Part shown: positions 33,269-42,181 of the stretch, one piece after another
How positions within the stretch are numbered: the stretch's first letter is position 1
Layout: each line of letters opens with the position of its first letter
NCBI GenBank assembly: GCA_944326455.1
Contig: CALVEA010000001.1
Coordinates: 62,001 to 126,000, forward strand
Source: Candidatus Gastranaerophilales bacterium
GTDB lineage: Bacteria > Cyanobacteriota > Vampirovibrionia > Gastranaerophilales > Gastranaerophilaceae
Direction: 5' to 3'
DNA: 64,000 nt
Notes under the pieces: generated by a model
What the model was told of the DNA's origin: nothing
What the model saw: only the letters and a program-made list of their open reading frames with translations
Database searches by the model: none
Position numbers and translations under genes: made by a program

Positions 33269-34672
33269 GTGGATGAAAAGCCGCTGCTAAAAAGAGAGAA
33301 ATTTTATAAAATAGCCTTTATATCTATTTTGTGGGCAGGTATCTTACTTCGTATTTTTGTCTATTGTAGGAATATTTCCTTTTGGGGTGACGAAGCTAGT
33401 ATTGCTCTGAATCTTATGAGCAAATCTTACCTTGAACTATTCAAAGGGTTAGATTACCTGCAAGTTGCGCCTCCCGGGTTTCTTATTCTATCAAAGTTTA
33501 TTCTAAACATTTTTAATCCAAAAATTGATTATATTAGAGATTTACTGCTGAGATTTTTTCCTTTTGTATTCAGCTGCTTATCACTTTTAGTTTTTTATAA
33601 ATTTTCTAAAAAGTTTATAAAAGATAAAAAAACTCTGCTTTTTGCCTCAACACTTTTTGCGTTTAACCCCTGCGCGATTCTTTATGCTGCGCAATTAAAA
33701 CAGTATTCATTGGAACTTCTGGTTTCTGTAGTACTTATGAGTTTATTTTACAGAATTATAATAACTAATAAAATTAGAATTGCGGACTTTGTATTAATCC
33801 CTCTTTCAATGTGGTTTTCACTATCATCTCTTATTATTTCTGCAAGCGGTTTTATTATCCTGCTTTTCAAAAAAAGTTTTAATTTTATTAAACTGTTACC
33901 GGCATATCTTTTATCCTTCGTGGTTTTTTATTTCTTTTCGTTGAAATCAATAAAACAGGTAAATTATGCAGGCATGTACCATTGGTGGTCAACGGGTTAT
34001 GGATTTTTTGACTTAAGGCATCCTATGAGGCTGTTTATAAGATTTGGCGAGTTGTTTAGTTTTGATAAAACAAGTGCTGAATGCTTGGGGATATTTTTCA
34101 TATTTCTTATTCTTTTTTCTTTGATATTTAGTAAAAAATTCAATCTGCTTAGTAAAGTATTTCTTTCTTTACCTATTTTAATTACGATTATTTTATCAGG
34201 GTTATCTTTATATCCGATAGAAGCTCGATTAATACTCTTTTTACTGCCTTCATTTTCTATCATTATTGCTCTGAATGATGACTGGAAATTAAGAGACTGG
34301 TTAATTTCATTTTTTTGTATTGCCTCTTTTTCGGCATCAATTTATTATTCAATAAACCCATATAAATTTTATACTTCTTCTCGGGAAGTTGTCCGTTGGT
34401 TAAAGAATCATTATGACGGTAAATCAGAAATTATTCTTGATAATTCTTGGCACAGATACGGCTACTATTTACAAGATTATAACAACATCCGGCTTTTAAA
34501 TTCTTCTTGCAGCCCTTACGGGGATTTATGCAAAAGCGAACTGGAATCTCTCAATCCGGGTACATATTATATGCTGGTACAGGGAAATCCGATTGATAAA
34601 TTACCAAAAAATATTGAAATTAAAGATTCTTACAGCTTGTATTCCACTATCCTGTATTTTAAAAAGAAATAA
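33269..34672 (+). CDS. GT39/ArnT-like membrane glycosyltransferase (tentative)
   Basis: 467 residues with about 10-11 membrane helices. The first periplasmic loop has FWGDEASIALNL, equivalent to the catalytic Asp-Glu loop of dolichyl/undecaprenyl-phosphate sugar transferases of the GT39/GT83 type. PIEARLILFLLPSF-like late helices and a C-terminal soluble tail with DNSWHRYGYYLQDY fit that architecture. GTG start, weak ribosome site. It likely transfers a sugar from a lipid carrier onto an envelope glycan or protein; donor and acceptor unknown. Confidence 0.7.
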   Translation: MDEKPLLKREKFYKIAFISILWAGILLRIFVYCRNISFWGDEASIALNLMSKSYLELFKGLDYLQVAPPGFLILSKFILNIFNPKIDYIRDLLLRFFPFVFSCLSLLVFYKFSKKFIKDKKTLLFASTLFAFNPCAILYAAQLKQYSLELLVSVVLMSLFYRIIITNKIRIADFVLIPLSMWFSLSSLIISASGFIILLFKKSFNFIKLLPAYLLSFVVFYFFSLKSIKQVNYAGMYHWWSTGYGFFDLRHPMRLFIRFGELFSFDKTSAECLGIFFIFLILFSLIFSKKFNLLSKVFLSLPILITIILSGLSLYPIEARLILFLLPSFSIIIALNDDWKLRDWLISFFCIASFSASIYYSINPYKFYTSSREVVRWLKNHYDGKSEIILDNSWHRYGYYLQDYNNIRLLNSSCSPYGDLCKSELESLNPGTYYMLVQGNPIDKLPKNIEIKDSYSLYSTILYFKKK

Positions 34673-34674
34673 CC

Positions 34675-35334
34675 TTATGTACTCCAATCTATTGCATCTT
34701 TCCCCAATATTTCGTTACATTTAACAAAATGATTTGAACTCATAAATCCTCTATGCGCCGAAAGCGGGGAAGGATGAGTTGTATCCATAACATATATATT
34801 CTCTTTACCTTCAAAAACTTTTCCGGATTTAATTGCATGAGAACCCCATCTGAATACAATCAGAGTTTTTTTTCGATTTATTAACACCCGATAAATATTA
34901 TTTATAACCGGTTCCCAGAGTTGAGTGTGTTGTTTTAGAATTTTAGGATTCTTATCCTCAAACGTAAGAGAGGTGTTTAAGAGCAAGACCCCTTGTTTTG
35001 CCCATTCTGTAAGGGTATTAGAACTATGTTTTGTTCCCGGAAAATCTTCTTCAAGCTTCTTAAAAATATTCTTAAGCGACGCAGGAGTTTTATCTGACAA
35101 ACTTGAGAATGCAAGCCCATGAGCATGTTCACTCGAAGGATAAGGATCTTGTCCGATAATTAAAACCTTCACATTGTCTAAACTTGTAAACTTCAATGCA
35201 CTTAAGATGTTATCTTGAGAAGGAAGTATTTCTTTTGTTTTGCGTTTTTGCGCAATCAAAGAGAGGATATTTGCTATCTGATTAATATCCAAGCCGCCTT
35301 TTATCCAGCTTTCATCAATACCTAAATTATTCAT
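34675..35334 (-). CDS. ung: Uracil-DNA glycosylase, family 1
   Basis: 219 residues; removes uracil from DNA in base-excision repair. Motif A is GQDPYPSSEHAHGLAFS with catalytic Asp63, the uracil-binding region is VLLLNTSLTFED, and the Leu-intercalation motif is HPSPLSAHRGF. It starts 8 bases after the GH57 stop with no Shine-Dalgarno in between, so translation probably depends on reinitiation from the upstream gene. Confidence 0.96.
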   Translation of the reverse strand: MNNLGIDESWIKGGLDINQIANILSLIAQKRKTKEILPSQDNILSALKFTSLDNVKVLIIGQDPYPSSEHAHGLAFSSLSDKTPASLKNIFKKLEEDFPGTKHSSNTLTEWAKQGVLLLNTSLTFEDKNPKILKQHTQLWEPVINNIYRVLINRKKTLIVFRWGSHAIKSGKVFEGKENIYVMDTTHPSPLSAHRGFMSSNHFVKCNEILGKDAIDWST

Positions 35335-35342
35335 AATTTGTT

Positions 35343-37844
35343 TTATTTTTTGCCGACAAGCGCTTTATCAAACTGCTGCTTATAGTAATCCATATTAATA
35401 TTCAGATTTTCGCCTATATCAAATAGCATTACAAGCAAATCTCTATCCGCAGCACAAGTCATAGAGCGTATAAGTTCATCTATATTAGTTACAATCTTAG
35501 TAAAGAAGTAACTTTGAGCCTCTCCTATATCAATACTTAATTCAAGTTTTCCGATACAATCAAGAAGTTCCAATGTTGCATCTACCTGTTGCACATCCAA
35601 TGCGTACGCCAATCTGCCGACATTTTGCGCAATCTTTTTGCTAAATATTTTTGCAGTTGGAGTTTTATCAATTTCTATTCCTATACGCTTAGCCTCAAAA
35701 ATTATATCTGATGCCTGCTGCAGAATATCACTGCTCAAGAAACCTTTTGATTCAACAAATAAGTCATTGAACTGTTTAGTAAGTACATATTGAGCAGAAA
35801 TCTTAAACTCATTAGGTATTTCAAGCCCGAGAGTCTGCATCTGATAGATAGAACCTTTGCCTTCGTTATACATGGATTCATAAGTATTCGCAAAGTTCTG
35901 TAACTTGCCTTTGAGCATTGTTTGAAGAATTTTTCTTCTTTCTTCTATGAATATATCTTTAAGAGTAAAGTATTCTTTACCGAAATAACTATCCATGGCT
36001 CTGATAATTTCAGTAAGCGGAGAAACAAGATAAGTTCTAATAAGTTCTTTTCTTGTTTCGGCAAAACTTTCTGAGTATTCTTTGATAGCGCAGTGGAAAT
36101 CACCGCCTGAGAATTGAAGAAGTGTAAATACCATGTTTGCTTTTTCAAGAGTTACCAGAGACTGAACCTCAATATGTCCGATAACAAGCTGAGTATTTCC
36201 TTTTACAACTCTCTTATATGAATGTTTTTTAATTTTATAGCAATACACATTTTCTTCATCTTCAATATCTGTGTACAGTGATGAAATTGCCCAGAGACTT
36301 ACGATTTGTTTTGCAGTAACAACAGATGGCTTAACAAATCTTTCAAACACATCCTTTCCCGAACCAAACTCCGGAAGGTTGCTTTTTGCCTCGGCAAGAA
36401 TTTCAAGGAAATGAGTTTCCAGGTCTTTTTTTACAAAATCATGAGCAAGCTGCATAACTCTTGCCGCATATTTCATAATTTGAACCGTTTCAATTCCGGA
36501 TATTTCAGAGAAGAACCATCCGCAGCTTGTATACATAAGCATGGACTGTCTTTGAATTTCCAGAAGTTTCATCGCAAGAACTCTCTGCTCGTCATCAAGT
36601 TCTGGGATAAAATACTCTTCCTGAAAACTTTTAACACTTGTATCACTTCTATCCAGAATGACACTTATATAATTATTCCGTGCTTCTTCAGGATTGATAA
36701 AATATTTTTTCCCAAATTTTTTATAAATACTTATGGACTCGTCTCGTAAGTAGTCTAGAGCATCTCTTAAAGGGCGTCTCCATTTTTGATTCCATCCCGG
36801 ATGACCGCCGGTTGAGCATCCGCAATCTTCGCACCATCTGCCAACGCCATGAAAACAGCTCCAAGAAGAGACCGGTTTAATTTCAACCTCCCAACTGCTC
36901 CTGTATTTTTCAAGATACTCAGCATAGTTTGTTACAATAAATCCGGAATCTTTTACTTTTAGTTTGAGTGCATACGCAAGAGCCATATCGCCAAACTTGG
37001 TATGATGCCCGTAACTTTCACCGTCAGTCGCAATATTAATAAGCTGAGGATAATTTCTAAGAGTTGAAATTCCGTCTTTTAGCCTGCTTACAAACTTATT
37101 TCCGTCTTTTAAAAGTTCATCAAAGGCAACAGACTTAGAAATAGCTCCGTCATAGAAAAATAAATCAATAAATTTGCCCGGAGCTGACTTTATGTAATAC
37201 CTATATGAGCGTGCAGGGTCAATATTTCCCCAGCTGACATCCTGCCAGTTTTCCTCTCCTTCTTTTCGTATTTTTTGAGCTTGATAAGGAGACAGTATCG
37301 TAAATTTAATACCGTTTTCGACAAGAACCCTCAGCGTGTCGTCATCAACTGCAGTTTCGGCAAGCCACATTCCTTCCGGCTGTCTGCCGAAGCGGTATTC
37401 AAAATCTTTTATCCCCCACTTTACTTGCGTTTGTTTATCTCTCTCGTTAGCAAGCGGCATAATCATGTGATTATATACTTGAGCTATGGCATTACCATGC
37501 CCGCCATGCATTTTCCGGCTGTTTATATCAGCCTTGATTATTCTCTCGTAAGCAAGAGGCGCAAACTCTTCCATCCAGGACAAAAGAGTAGGTCCAAAAT
37601 TGTAGCTGATATATTCATAATTGTTAACAACATTCAAAATTTTATTTTTAGAGTCAACAATCTTTGAAACAGAATTAGGATTATAACACTCGGCATTAAT
37701 CCTTTCATTCCAATCATGGAAAGGAAGAGCGCTGTCTTGCTGCTCAATAGCCTCTAACCACGGATTTTCTCTCGGCGGTTGATAGAAATGTCCGTGAATA
37801 GTTAAAAATACTTTATTCTTATCTTTCTCAAGCTGTTCATTCAT
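35343..37844 (-). CDS. Glycoside hydrolase family 57 / DUF3536 protein
   Basis: 833 residues. The N-terminal ~350 residues are a GH57-type (beta/alpha) barrel: LTIHGHFYQPPRENPW (first conserved region), MHGGHGNAIAQ, GMWLAETAVD (with the expected catalytic Glu) and ATDGESYGHH (with the expected catalytic Asp). A WCEDCGCSTGGHPGWNQKWR segment marks the DUF3536-associated group. The C-terminal ~450 residues are helical. Members act on alpha-glucans such as glycogen-like polymers (family knowledge); exact specificity unknown. Ribosome site GGGCGGG. Probably cotranscribed with ung. Confidence 0.88.
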   Translation of the reverse strand: MNEQLEKDKNKVFLTIHGHFYQPPRENPWLEAIEQQDSALPFHDWNERINAECYNPNSVSKIVDSKNKILNVVNNYEYISYNFGPTLLSWMEEFAPLAYERIIKADINSRKMHGGHGNAIAQVYNHMIMPLANERDKQTQVKWGIKDFEYRFGRQPEGMWLAETAVDDDTLRVLVENGIKFTILSPYQAQKIRKEGEENWQDVSWGNIDPARSYRYYIKSAPGKFIDLFFYDGAISKSVAFDELLKDGNKFVSRLKDGISTLRNYPQLINIATDGESYGHHTKFGDMALAYALKLKVKDSGFIVTNYAEYLEKYRSSWEVEIKPVSSWSCFHGVGRWCEDCGCSTGGHPGWNQKWRRPLRDALDYLRDESISIYKKFGKKYFINPEEARNNYISVILDRSDTSVKSFQEEYFIPELDDEQRVLAMKLLEIQRQSMLMYTSCGWFFSEISGIETVQIMKYAARVMQLAHDFVKKDLETHFLEILAEAKSNLPEFGSGKDVFERFVKPSVVTAKQIVSLWAISSLYTDIEDEENVYCYKIKKHSYKRVVKGNTQLVIGHIEVQSLVTLEKANMVFTLLQFSGGDFHCAIKEYSESFAETRKELIRTYLVSPLTEIIRAMDSYFGKEYFTLKDIFIEERRKILQTMLKGKLQNFANTYESMYNEGKGSIYQMQTLGLEIPNEFKISAQYVLTKQFNDLFVESKGFLSSDILQQASDIIFEAKRIGIEIDKTPTAKIFSKKIAQNVGRLAYALDVQQVDATLELLDCIGKLELSIDIGEAQSYFFTKIVTNIDELIRSMTCAADRDLLVMLFDIGENLNINMDYYKQQFDKALVGKK

Positions 37845-37862
37845 TGTTAACCCGCCCTGCTG

Positions 37863-38381
37863 TTAATTAACTCCGTCCTTTTTTTCCGGAGCTTTTTTTA
37901 CTATCGTCAGATTAGTAACATCAACCCATGCATCTCCGAGTGCATCTGAGAAAACCTTCCCGGTAATTGATATTTCATCATCGGTTTTCAGGTCAATAAA
38001 TTTTTCTGCAACGTCTCTTTTAAGGAATAATTTCATTTCCGAAAGCGGTATATCATAATTAGTATCATCCCGCTTAATCAGGAATGAAATATAGTCCTCT
38101 GATGATTTCAATGCAGGCTTGTAATCAAGTCCCAATGTTGAAAATTTATCAAATTTAGCATTCATTTTAATGGTCTTGTTTAAGTATATTTTCGGAGAAT
38201 TTACAACCGAAAGCGGCTTAACTTCTATTGCTATGTCGGGAGCTGCCTGAGCTTGCTGAAGGGTAACAGCCTCCGGTGCCGCAACGACTCCTTCTGTACA
38301 AAGATTGCTTGTTGTTAAAGCTGCTGCACACAAAAATACCAATGCAGCTGTTTTAATATATCTAAATTTTCTCATCTTCAT
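37863..38381 (-). CDS. Secreted small protein, possible OB-fold
   Basis: 172 residues from ATG 38381 (AGAGG upstream; the frame is open to 38411). Signal peptide with core IKTAALVFLCAAALTTS. The mature part reads as a five-strand domain (IYLNKTIKMNAKFDKF, YISFLIKRDD, EISITGKVFSD, WVDVTNLTIV). This is similar to bacterial OB-fold/tRNA_anti-like periplasmic domains; this is a weak inference. It lies 18 bases upstream of the GH57 gene and may be in the same operon. Confidence 0.7.
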   Translation of the reverse strand: MKMRKFRYIKTAALVFLCAAALTTSNLCTEGVVAAPEAVTLQQAQAAPDIAIEVKPLSVVNSPKIYLNKTIKMNAKFDKFSTLGLDYKPALKSSEDYISFLIKRDDTNYDIPLSEMKLFLKRDVAEKFIDLKTDDEISITGKVFSDALGDAWVDVTNLTIVKKAPEKKDGVN

Positions 38382-38441
38382 ATAACCTCTTCTTTCTTGA
38401 TATTGTAACATGCTTTAATATGAAAGTAAATTTAAAACCAT

Positions 38442-38470
38442 TTGATAATCAATACACTTTCTGATATATT
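38442..38470 (+). promoter_or_regulatory. Promoter immediately before a sigma-factor gene (leaderless)
   Basis: TTGATA, 17-base spacer, extended -10 TGATATATT (TATATT at 38465-38470), then seven bases to the ATG at 38478. The in-frame TTG at 38442 is therefore the -35 box, not a start codon. No Shine-Dalgarno is present. Confidence 0.65.
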
Positions 38471-38477
38471 ATATGAT

Positions 38478-39116
38478 ATGAAAGATTTAGAAACCATTAA
38501 CAAAGAGAGGGAAGGACGGATTAATCTTTCTCAGTATAAAGATTTAATCGAAACAATATCCAAAGTTGAATTTAAAAAGTTCTCAAACCTTGGATTGATT
38601 GAGCTTAGCGAAGTTATAAATCTCGCAAATTATACTGTCTACTACCTTATAAATAATTCCAAGACCCCTGATTCATACAATACCGCATATCTTACAAAAG
38701 CGATAAAGTGGGCAATAAGAAACGAAATGCGCCGCAGATACAAGTGGTATGTAATGAAGAATATGGATTCCGTCGAACAAGAAAAAGTTAAAGATGCTGT
38801 TTATAAAACAATTCTTTCGATAGAGGAAATGGCTGATGCTGAAAATCCTACAATTATTAAGGATTCTTCCAGAACTCCGGAAGAAAAGGCAGAAATTGTA
38901 GAACTCAAAAAACGAGTTAACGAAGCAATGAAAAAGCTTTCCCAGCGGGAACAAGATTTAATTGAAGCAAAGTATTTCTATGATAAAAAACTTAAAGATA
39001 TATCTGCAGAATTTGATATATCACAGTCGAGAATTTCAAGAATTATTCAGAATGCTTTGGATAAAATTAAGAAAGAGTTATTAAAACAGGAACAGATAGA
39101 TGAAAACAATATTTGA
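38478..39116 (+). CDS. Sigma-70 family RNA polymerase sigma factor (group 3-like)
   Basis: About 212 residues. A divergent region 2 (TAYLTKAIKWAIRNEMRRRYKWYVM) is followed by a linker and a clear region 4 helix-turn-helix: LSQREQDLIEAKYFYDKKL and ISAEFDISQSRISRIIQNALDKIKK. Region 1 and most of region 3 are missing, as in FliA/SigF-like alternative factors. The start is leaderless by promoter geometry. It overlaps gcvPB by 17 bases, so the two genes are cotranscribed. Which genes it controls is unknown. Confidence 0.82.
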   Translation: MKDLETINKEREGRINLSQYKDLIETISKVEFKKFSNLGLIELSEVINLANYTVYYLINNSKTPDSYNTAYLTKAIKWAIRNEMRRRYKWYVMKNMDSVEQEKVKDAVYKTILSIEEMADAENPTIIKDSSRTPEEKAEIVELKKRVNEAMKKLSQREQDLIEAKYFYDKKLKDISAEFDISQSRISRIIQNALDKIKKELLKQEQIDENNI

Positions 39117-40530
39117 AAAATCAAACGGGGTTGATGGAGTTTGTATCGGAGAAACCGAAGAAATTAAATTGGAAGGGTTTATTCCAAAGGAACTTCTAAG
39201 AGAAGGGAATATCGGATTACCGCAGCTTAGTGAGCTTGAAGTATTAAGACATTATAAAGCGCTTTCTGACAGAAATTTCTGCATAGAAAAAGGGTTTTAC
39301 CCGCTAGGTTCCTGTACAATGAAATATAACCCTAAAGTAAATGAACTTTTGGCTTCATTAGAAGGCTTTGCAAATCTTCATCCGCTTCAGTCTGATGAGG
39401 ACTCTCAGGGTGCGCTTGAACTTATGTACAACCTTCAAGAAAAATTAAAATACATAACCGGCATGGATGCAGTCACCCTTCAACCGGCTGCAGGCGCACA
39501 TGGCGAACTTACCGGCATGATGATTATTAAAAAGTATTTTGAAGTTAAAGGAGAAACAAACCGCACAAAGGTCATTATTCCTGATTCTGCCCATGGAACA
39601 AATCCTGCCAGCGCTAAAATGTGCGGATTTGAGATTGTTGAAGTAAAATCCAATGAAAAAGGACAGGTTGACTTAGAAGAATTAAAAAAACTTCTCGACG
39701 AAAATGTCGCAGCTATTATGATGACAAATCCAAATACTTTAGGTATCTTTGAGGAAAAAGTTCTTGAAATATCAAAAATAATGCATGACAACGGCTCGCT
39801 CTTGTATTATGACGGAGCAAACTTTAATGCAATTATGGGGTGGACAAATCCGGCATTAATGGGGTTTGACGTAGTTCACCTTAATCTCCATAAAACATTT
39901 GCAACTCCTCATGGCGGCGGAGGTCCCGGTGCAGGACCGGTCGGAGTTGTTGAAAAGTTAAAGGACTTTTTACCGGCTCCTGTTATTGAATTTGACGGAA
40001 AGAAATATTACAGAAATTATGATATTAAACATTCTATAGGCAAAGTAAGAAGTTTTTACGGAAACTTCGGTGTGCTTGTGAGAGCTTATGCCTACATACT
40101 TATGATGGGAAACAATCTAAAGCTCGCAAGCGCAGATGCCGTTTTAAACGCTAATTATATAAAAGAAAAACTCAAAGGTGCTTACGAACTGCCTTATGAT
40201 GAGCCTTGCATGCATGAATTTGTACTCTCAGGAGAAAGACAGCATGAAGAAGGCGTCTCTACACTGGGTATTGCAAAAAGACTGATGGATGACAATATCC
40301 ATCCGCCTACGGTGTATTTCCCGCTTATAGTTCATGAAGCTATTATGATAGAGCCTACTGAGTCTGAATCCAAAGAAGTTTTGGATAATTTCATTAATGT
40401 AATGCTCAACATTGCAAAAGAGATTAAGGAAAACCCTGAAGAAGTGCTCAAATCACCTCAAAAAACACCTGTTAGAAGGGTAGATGAGACTCTGGCGGCA
40501 AGACATCCTGATTTAACATTTAAATCCTGA
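39100..40530 (+). CDS. gcvPB: Glycine dehydrogenase (decarboxylating) subunit 2
   Basis: 476 residues; PLP-dependent P-protein half of the glycine cleavage system in the split (PA/PB) form. Landmarks are GFYPLGSCTMKYNP, LQPAAGAHGEL, PDSAHGTNPAS and the PLP-lysine loop NLHKTFATPHGGGGPGAGPVGV; the C-terminal RRVDETLAARHPDL is typical. The AGGA ribosome site lies inside the end of the sigma gene. gcvPA, gcvT and gcvH are not in the window. Confidence 0.95.
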   Translation: MKTIFEKSNGVDGVCIGETEEIKLEGFIPKELLREGNIGLPQLSELEVLRHYKALSDRNFCIEKGFYPLGSCTMKYNPKVNELLASLEGFANLHPLQSDEDSQGALELMYNLQEKLKYITGMDAVTLQPAAGAHGELTGMMIIKKYFEVKGETNRTKVIIPDSAHGTNPASAKMCGFEIVEVKSNEKGQVDLEELKKLLDENVAAIMMTNPNTLGIFEEKVLEISKIMHDNGSLLYYDGANFNAIMGWTNPALMGFDVVHLNLHKTFATPHGGGGPGAGPVGVVEKLKDFLPAPVIEFDGKKYYRNYDIKHSIGKVRSFYGNFGVLVRAYAYILMMGNNLKLASADAVLNANYIKEKLKGAYELPYDEPCMHEFVLSGERQHEEGVSTLGIAKRLMDDNIHPPTVYFPLIVHEAIMIEPTESESKEVLDNFINVMLNIAKEIKENPEEVLKSPQKTPVRRVDETLAARHPDLTFKS

Positions 40531-40531
40531 C

Positions 40532-40774
40532 TTATTTTAAAAGTCTGAGTTCTCTCAGGTATTCTTCCATAAGCATACGGAACATCTGATTTTCAGGATT
40601 TTCTTTAAGGATATCTCTGCAATATTCTATTTCTTTATTCAGGGTTTCTTTTGTGTGCGGAGTTTTGTAGCGATTTGTAGGAAGCCCTGCTTCTCGCATT
40701 TTTATTACAGCTTTGTTAGTTGTTTCCTTGAGACCTGACGGTCTGCCGCAAAATGATATTGGTGAAATATTCAT
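40532..40774 (-). CDS. 80-residue hypothetical protein with N-terminal SFxG motif
   Basis: Start chosen at ATG 40774: the AAAGG ribosome site touches the ATG at 40780 but is well spaced for 40774. The sequence begins MNISPISFCGRPSG and continues highly charged and helical (REAGLPTNRYKTP, EIEYCRDILKENPENQMF). The ISFxG start resembles segments of the proteins at 1976-3874 and 56794-57141. Convergent with gcvPB with one base between stops. Function unknown. Confidence 0.7.
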   Translation of the reverse strand: MNISPISFCGRPSGLKETTNKAVIKMREAGLPTNRYKTPHTKETLNKEIEYCRDILKENPENQMFRMLMEEYLRELRLLK

Positions 40775-40872
40775 AAACATCCTTTCCTGATTTATTTTTA
40801 TTAAACATCAAAAAAAAATTTTTTGCGGGTATGTTTGTAATAAAATGGTTTTGTACACTACAGAGGAGTAAA

Positions 40873-42177
40873 ATGAAAAAAGTTTATATAGAAACACTCG
40901 GCTGTCAGATGAATAAATCGGACGCTGAAAGAATGTACGGCATGCTGGAATGCTTAAATTATACGCAAACAGATAACCCGAAAGAAGCAGATTTGCTTAT
41001 AATAAACACCTGCTCAATCAGGCAGCTCTCGGAAGATAAAGCTTATAGTGCAATTGGTGTCTGGGGGAAATGGAAGAAAGAACGTAAACCTGATTTAAAA
41101 ATCGTTTTTGCAGGATGCGTTGCTCAGCAAGCAGGGGAAAGTGTACTAAGAAGAGCGCCCTATGTGGACCTGGTTCTTGGCACACAAAGACTATATGAGC
41201 TTCCCGAGCTTATTAAAAGAATAGAAAACGGAGAACGACTTGTTTCCGTCGACGAAACTCCTTATGAAGAATCTGATATTAAGATTAACCGTGTTAAAAG
41301 TGTAAACGCTTGGGTTCCTATAATGGAAGGCTGTAATAACTTTTGCACATACTGTATTGTTCCGTATACCCGAGGAAGAGAACGTTCCCGGAAATATGAA
41401 CTTATAATGAACGAAATCAAAAAAGCTTTATCTGAAGGTTTTAAAGAAATTACCCTTCTCGGACAAAATGTTGACAGCTATCAAGGAGAGGAAGAAGGAC
41501 AAAATCTTTCCTGGCTTTTAAGACAAATTAATGCCCTTGACGGTAATTTCAGAGTAAGATTTGTGACTAATTATCCTACAGAAATCACGGATGAATTGAT
41601 AGATACAGTTATTGAGCTTGACAAAGTTTGTGAATATTTTCATATTCCTATGCAATCCGGGGATGATTATGTTTTGAAAAAGATGAACAGAAGATATGAT
41701 TATCTGACTTATAAAAAGATTTGCGACAAAATAAGAAGTAAAATTCCTGATGTTACAATAACAAGTGATTTTATTGCAGGTTTTCCGGGAGAAACGGAAG
41801 AACAATTTGAAAATACGCTGAAAGCTATGCAAGAGCTGGAATTGGATTATTCAAATACTGCAGCTTATTCTCCTCGTGAAAGAACAGTTGCTGCAAAATG
41901 GACAGATTTGTATATTCCGGAAGATATTAAAACAGAACGTTTGGCTAGATTAAACGAATGTAACAGAGAATGCTGCTTAAAATCTAATCAAAAATATTTG
42001 GGAAGAGAAATGGAAGTCCTTATTGAAAATTTTGAGCAAGACAGAGGTGTAATAACAGGAAGAACAAGGAATAATAAGATTGTCCACATTCCTTGCGATA
42101 AAGATATGACAGGTGAGTTTGCGACAGTAAAAATAACACGTGCAAGAACCTGGTATTTAAACGGAGAGCTAATCTAA
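40873..42177 (+). CDS. miaB: tRNA-2-methylthio-N6-dimethylallyladenosine synthase
   Basis: 434 residues from ATG 40873 (GAGGAG upstream; the frame is open to 40831). It adds the methylthio group to i6A37 of tRNA. The N-terminal UPF0004 domain has three Cys in ETLGCQMN, NTCSIR and AGCVAQ for one cluster. The radical SAM motif CNNFCTYC gives the second, and the C-terminal TRAM domain has REMEVLIENFEQDRGVITGR. RGRERSRKYE is typical of MiaB rather than MtaB or RimO. Followed by alr after 4 bases. Confidence 0.95.
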   Translation: MKKVYIETLGCQMNKSDAERMYGMLECLNYTQTDNPKEADLLIINTCSIRQLSEDKAYSAIGVWGKWKKERKPDLKIVFAGCVAQQAGESVLRRAPYVDLVLGTQRLYELPELIKRIENGERLVSVDETPYEESDIKINRVKSVNAWVPIMEGCNNFCTYCIVPYTRGRERSRKYELIMNEIKKALSEGFKEITLLGQNVDSYQGEEEGQNLSWLLRQINALDGNFRVRFVTNYPTEITDELIDTVIELDKVCEYFHIPMQSGDDYVLKKMNRRYDYLTYKKICDKIRSKIPDVTITSDFIAGFPGETEEQFENTLKAMQELELDYSNTAAYSPRERTVAAKWTDLYIPEDIKTERLARLNECNRECCLKSNQKYLGREMEVLIENFEQDRGVITGRTRNNKIVHIPCDKDMTGEFATVKITRARTWYLNGELI

Positions 42178-42181
42178 GATT

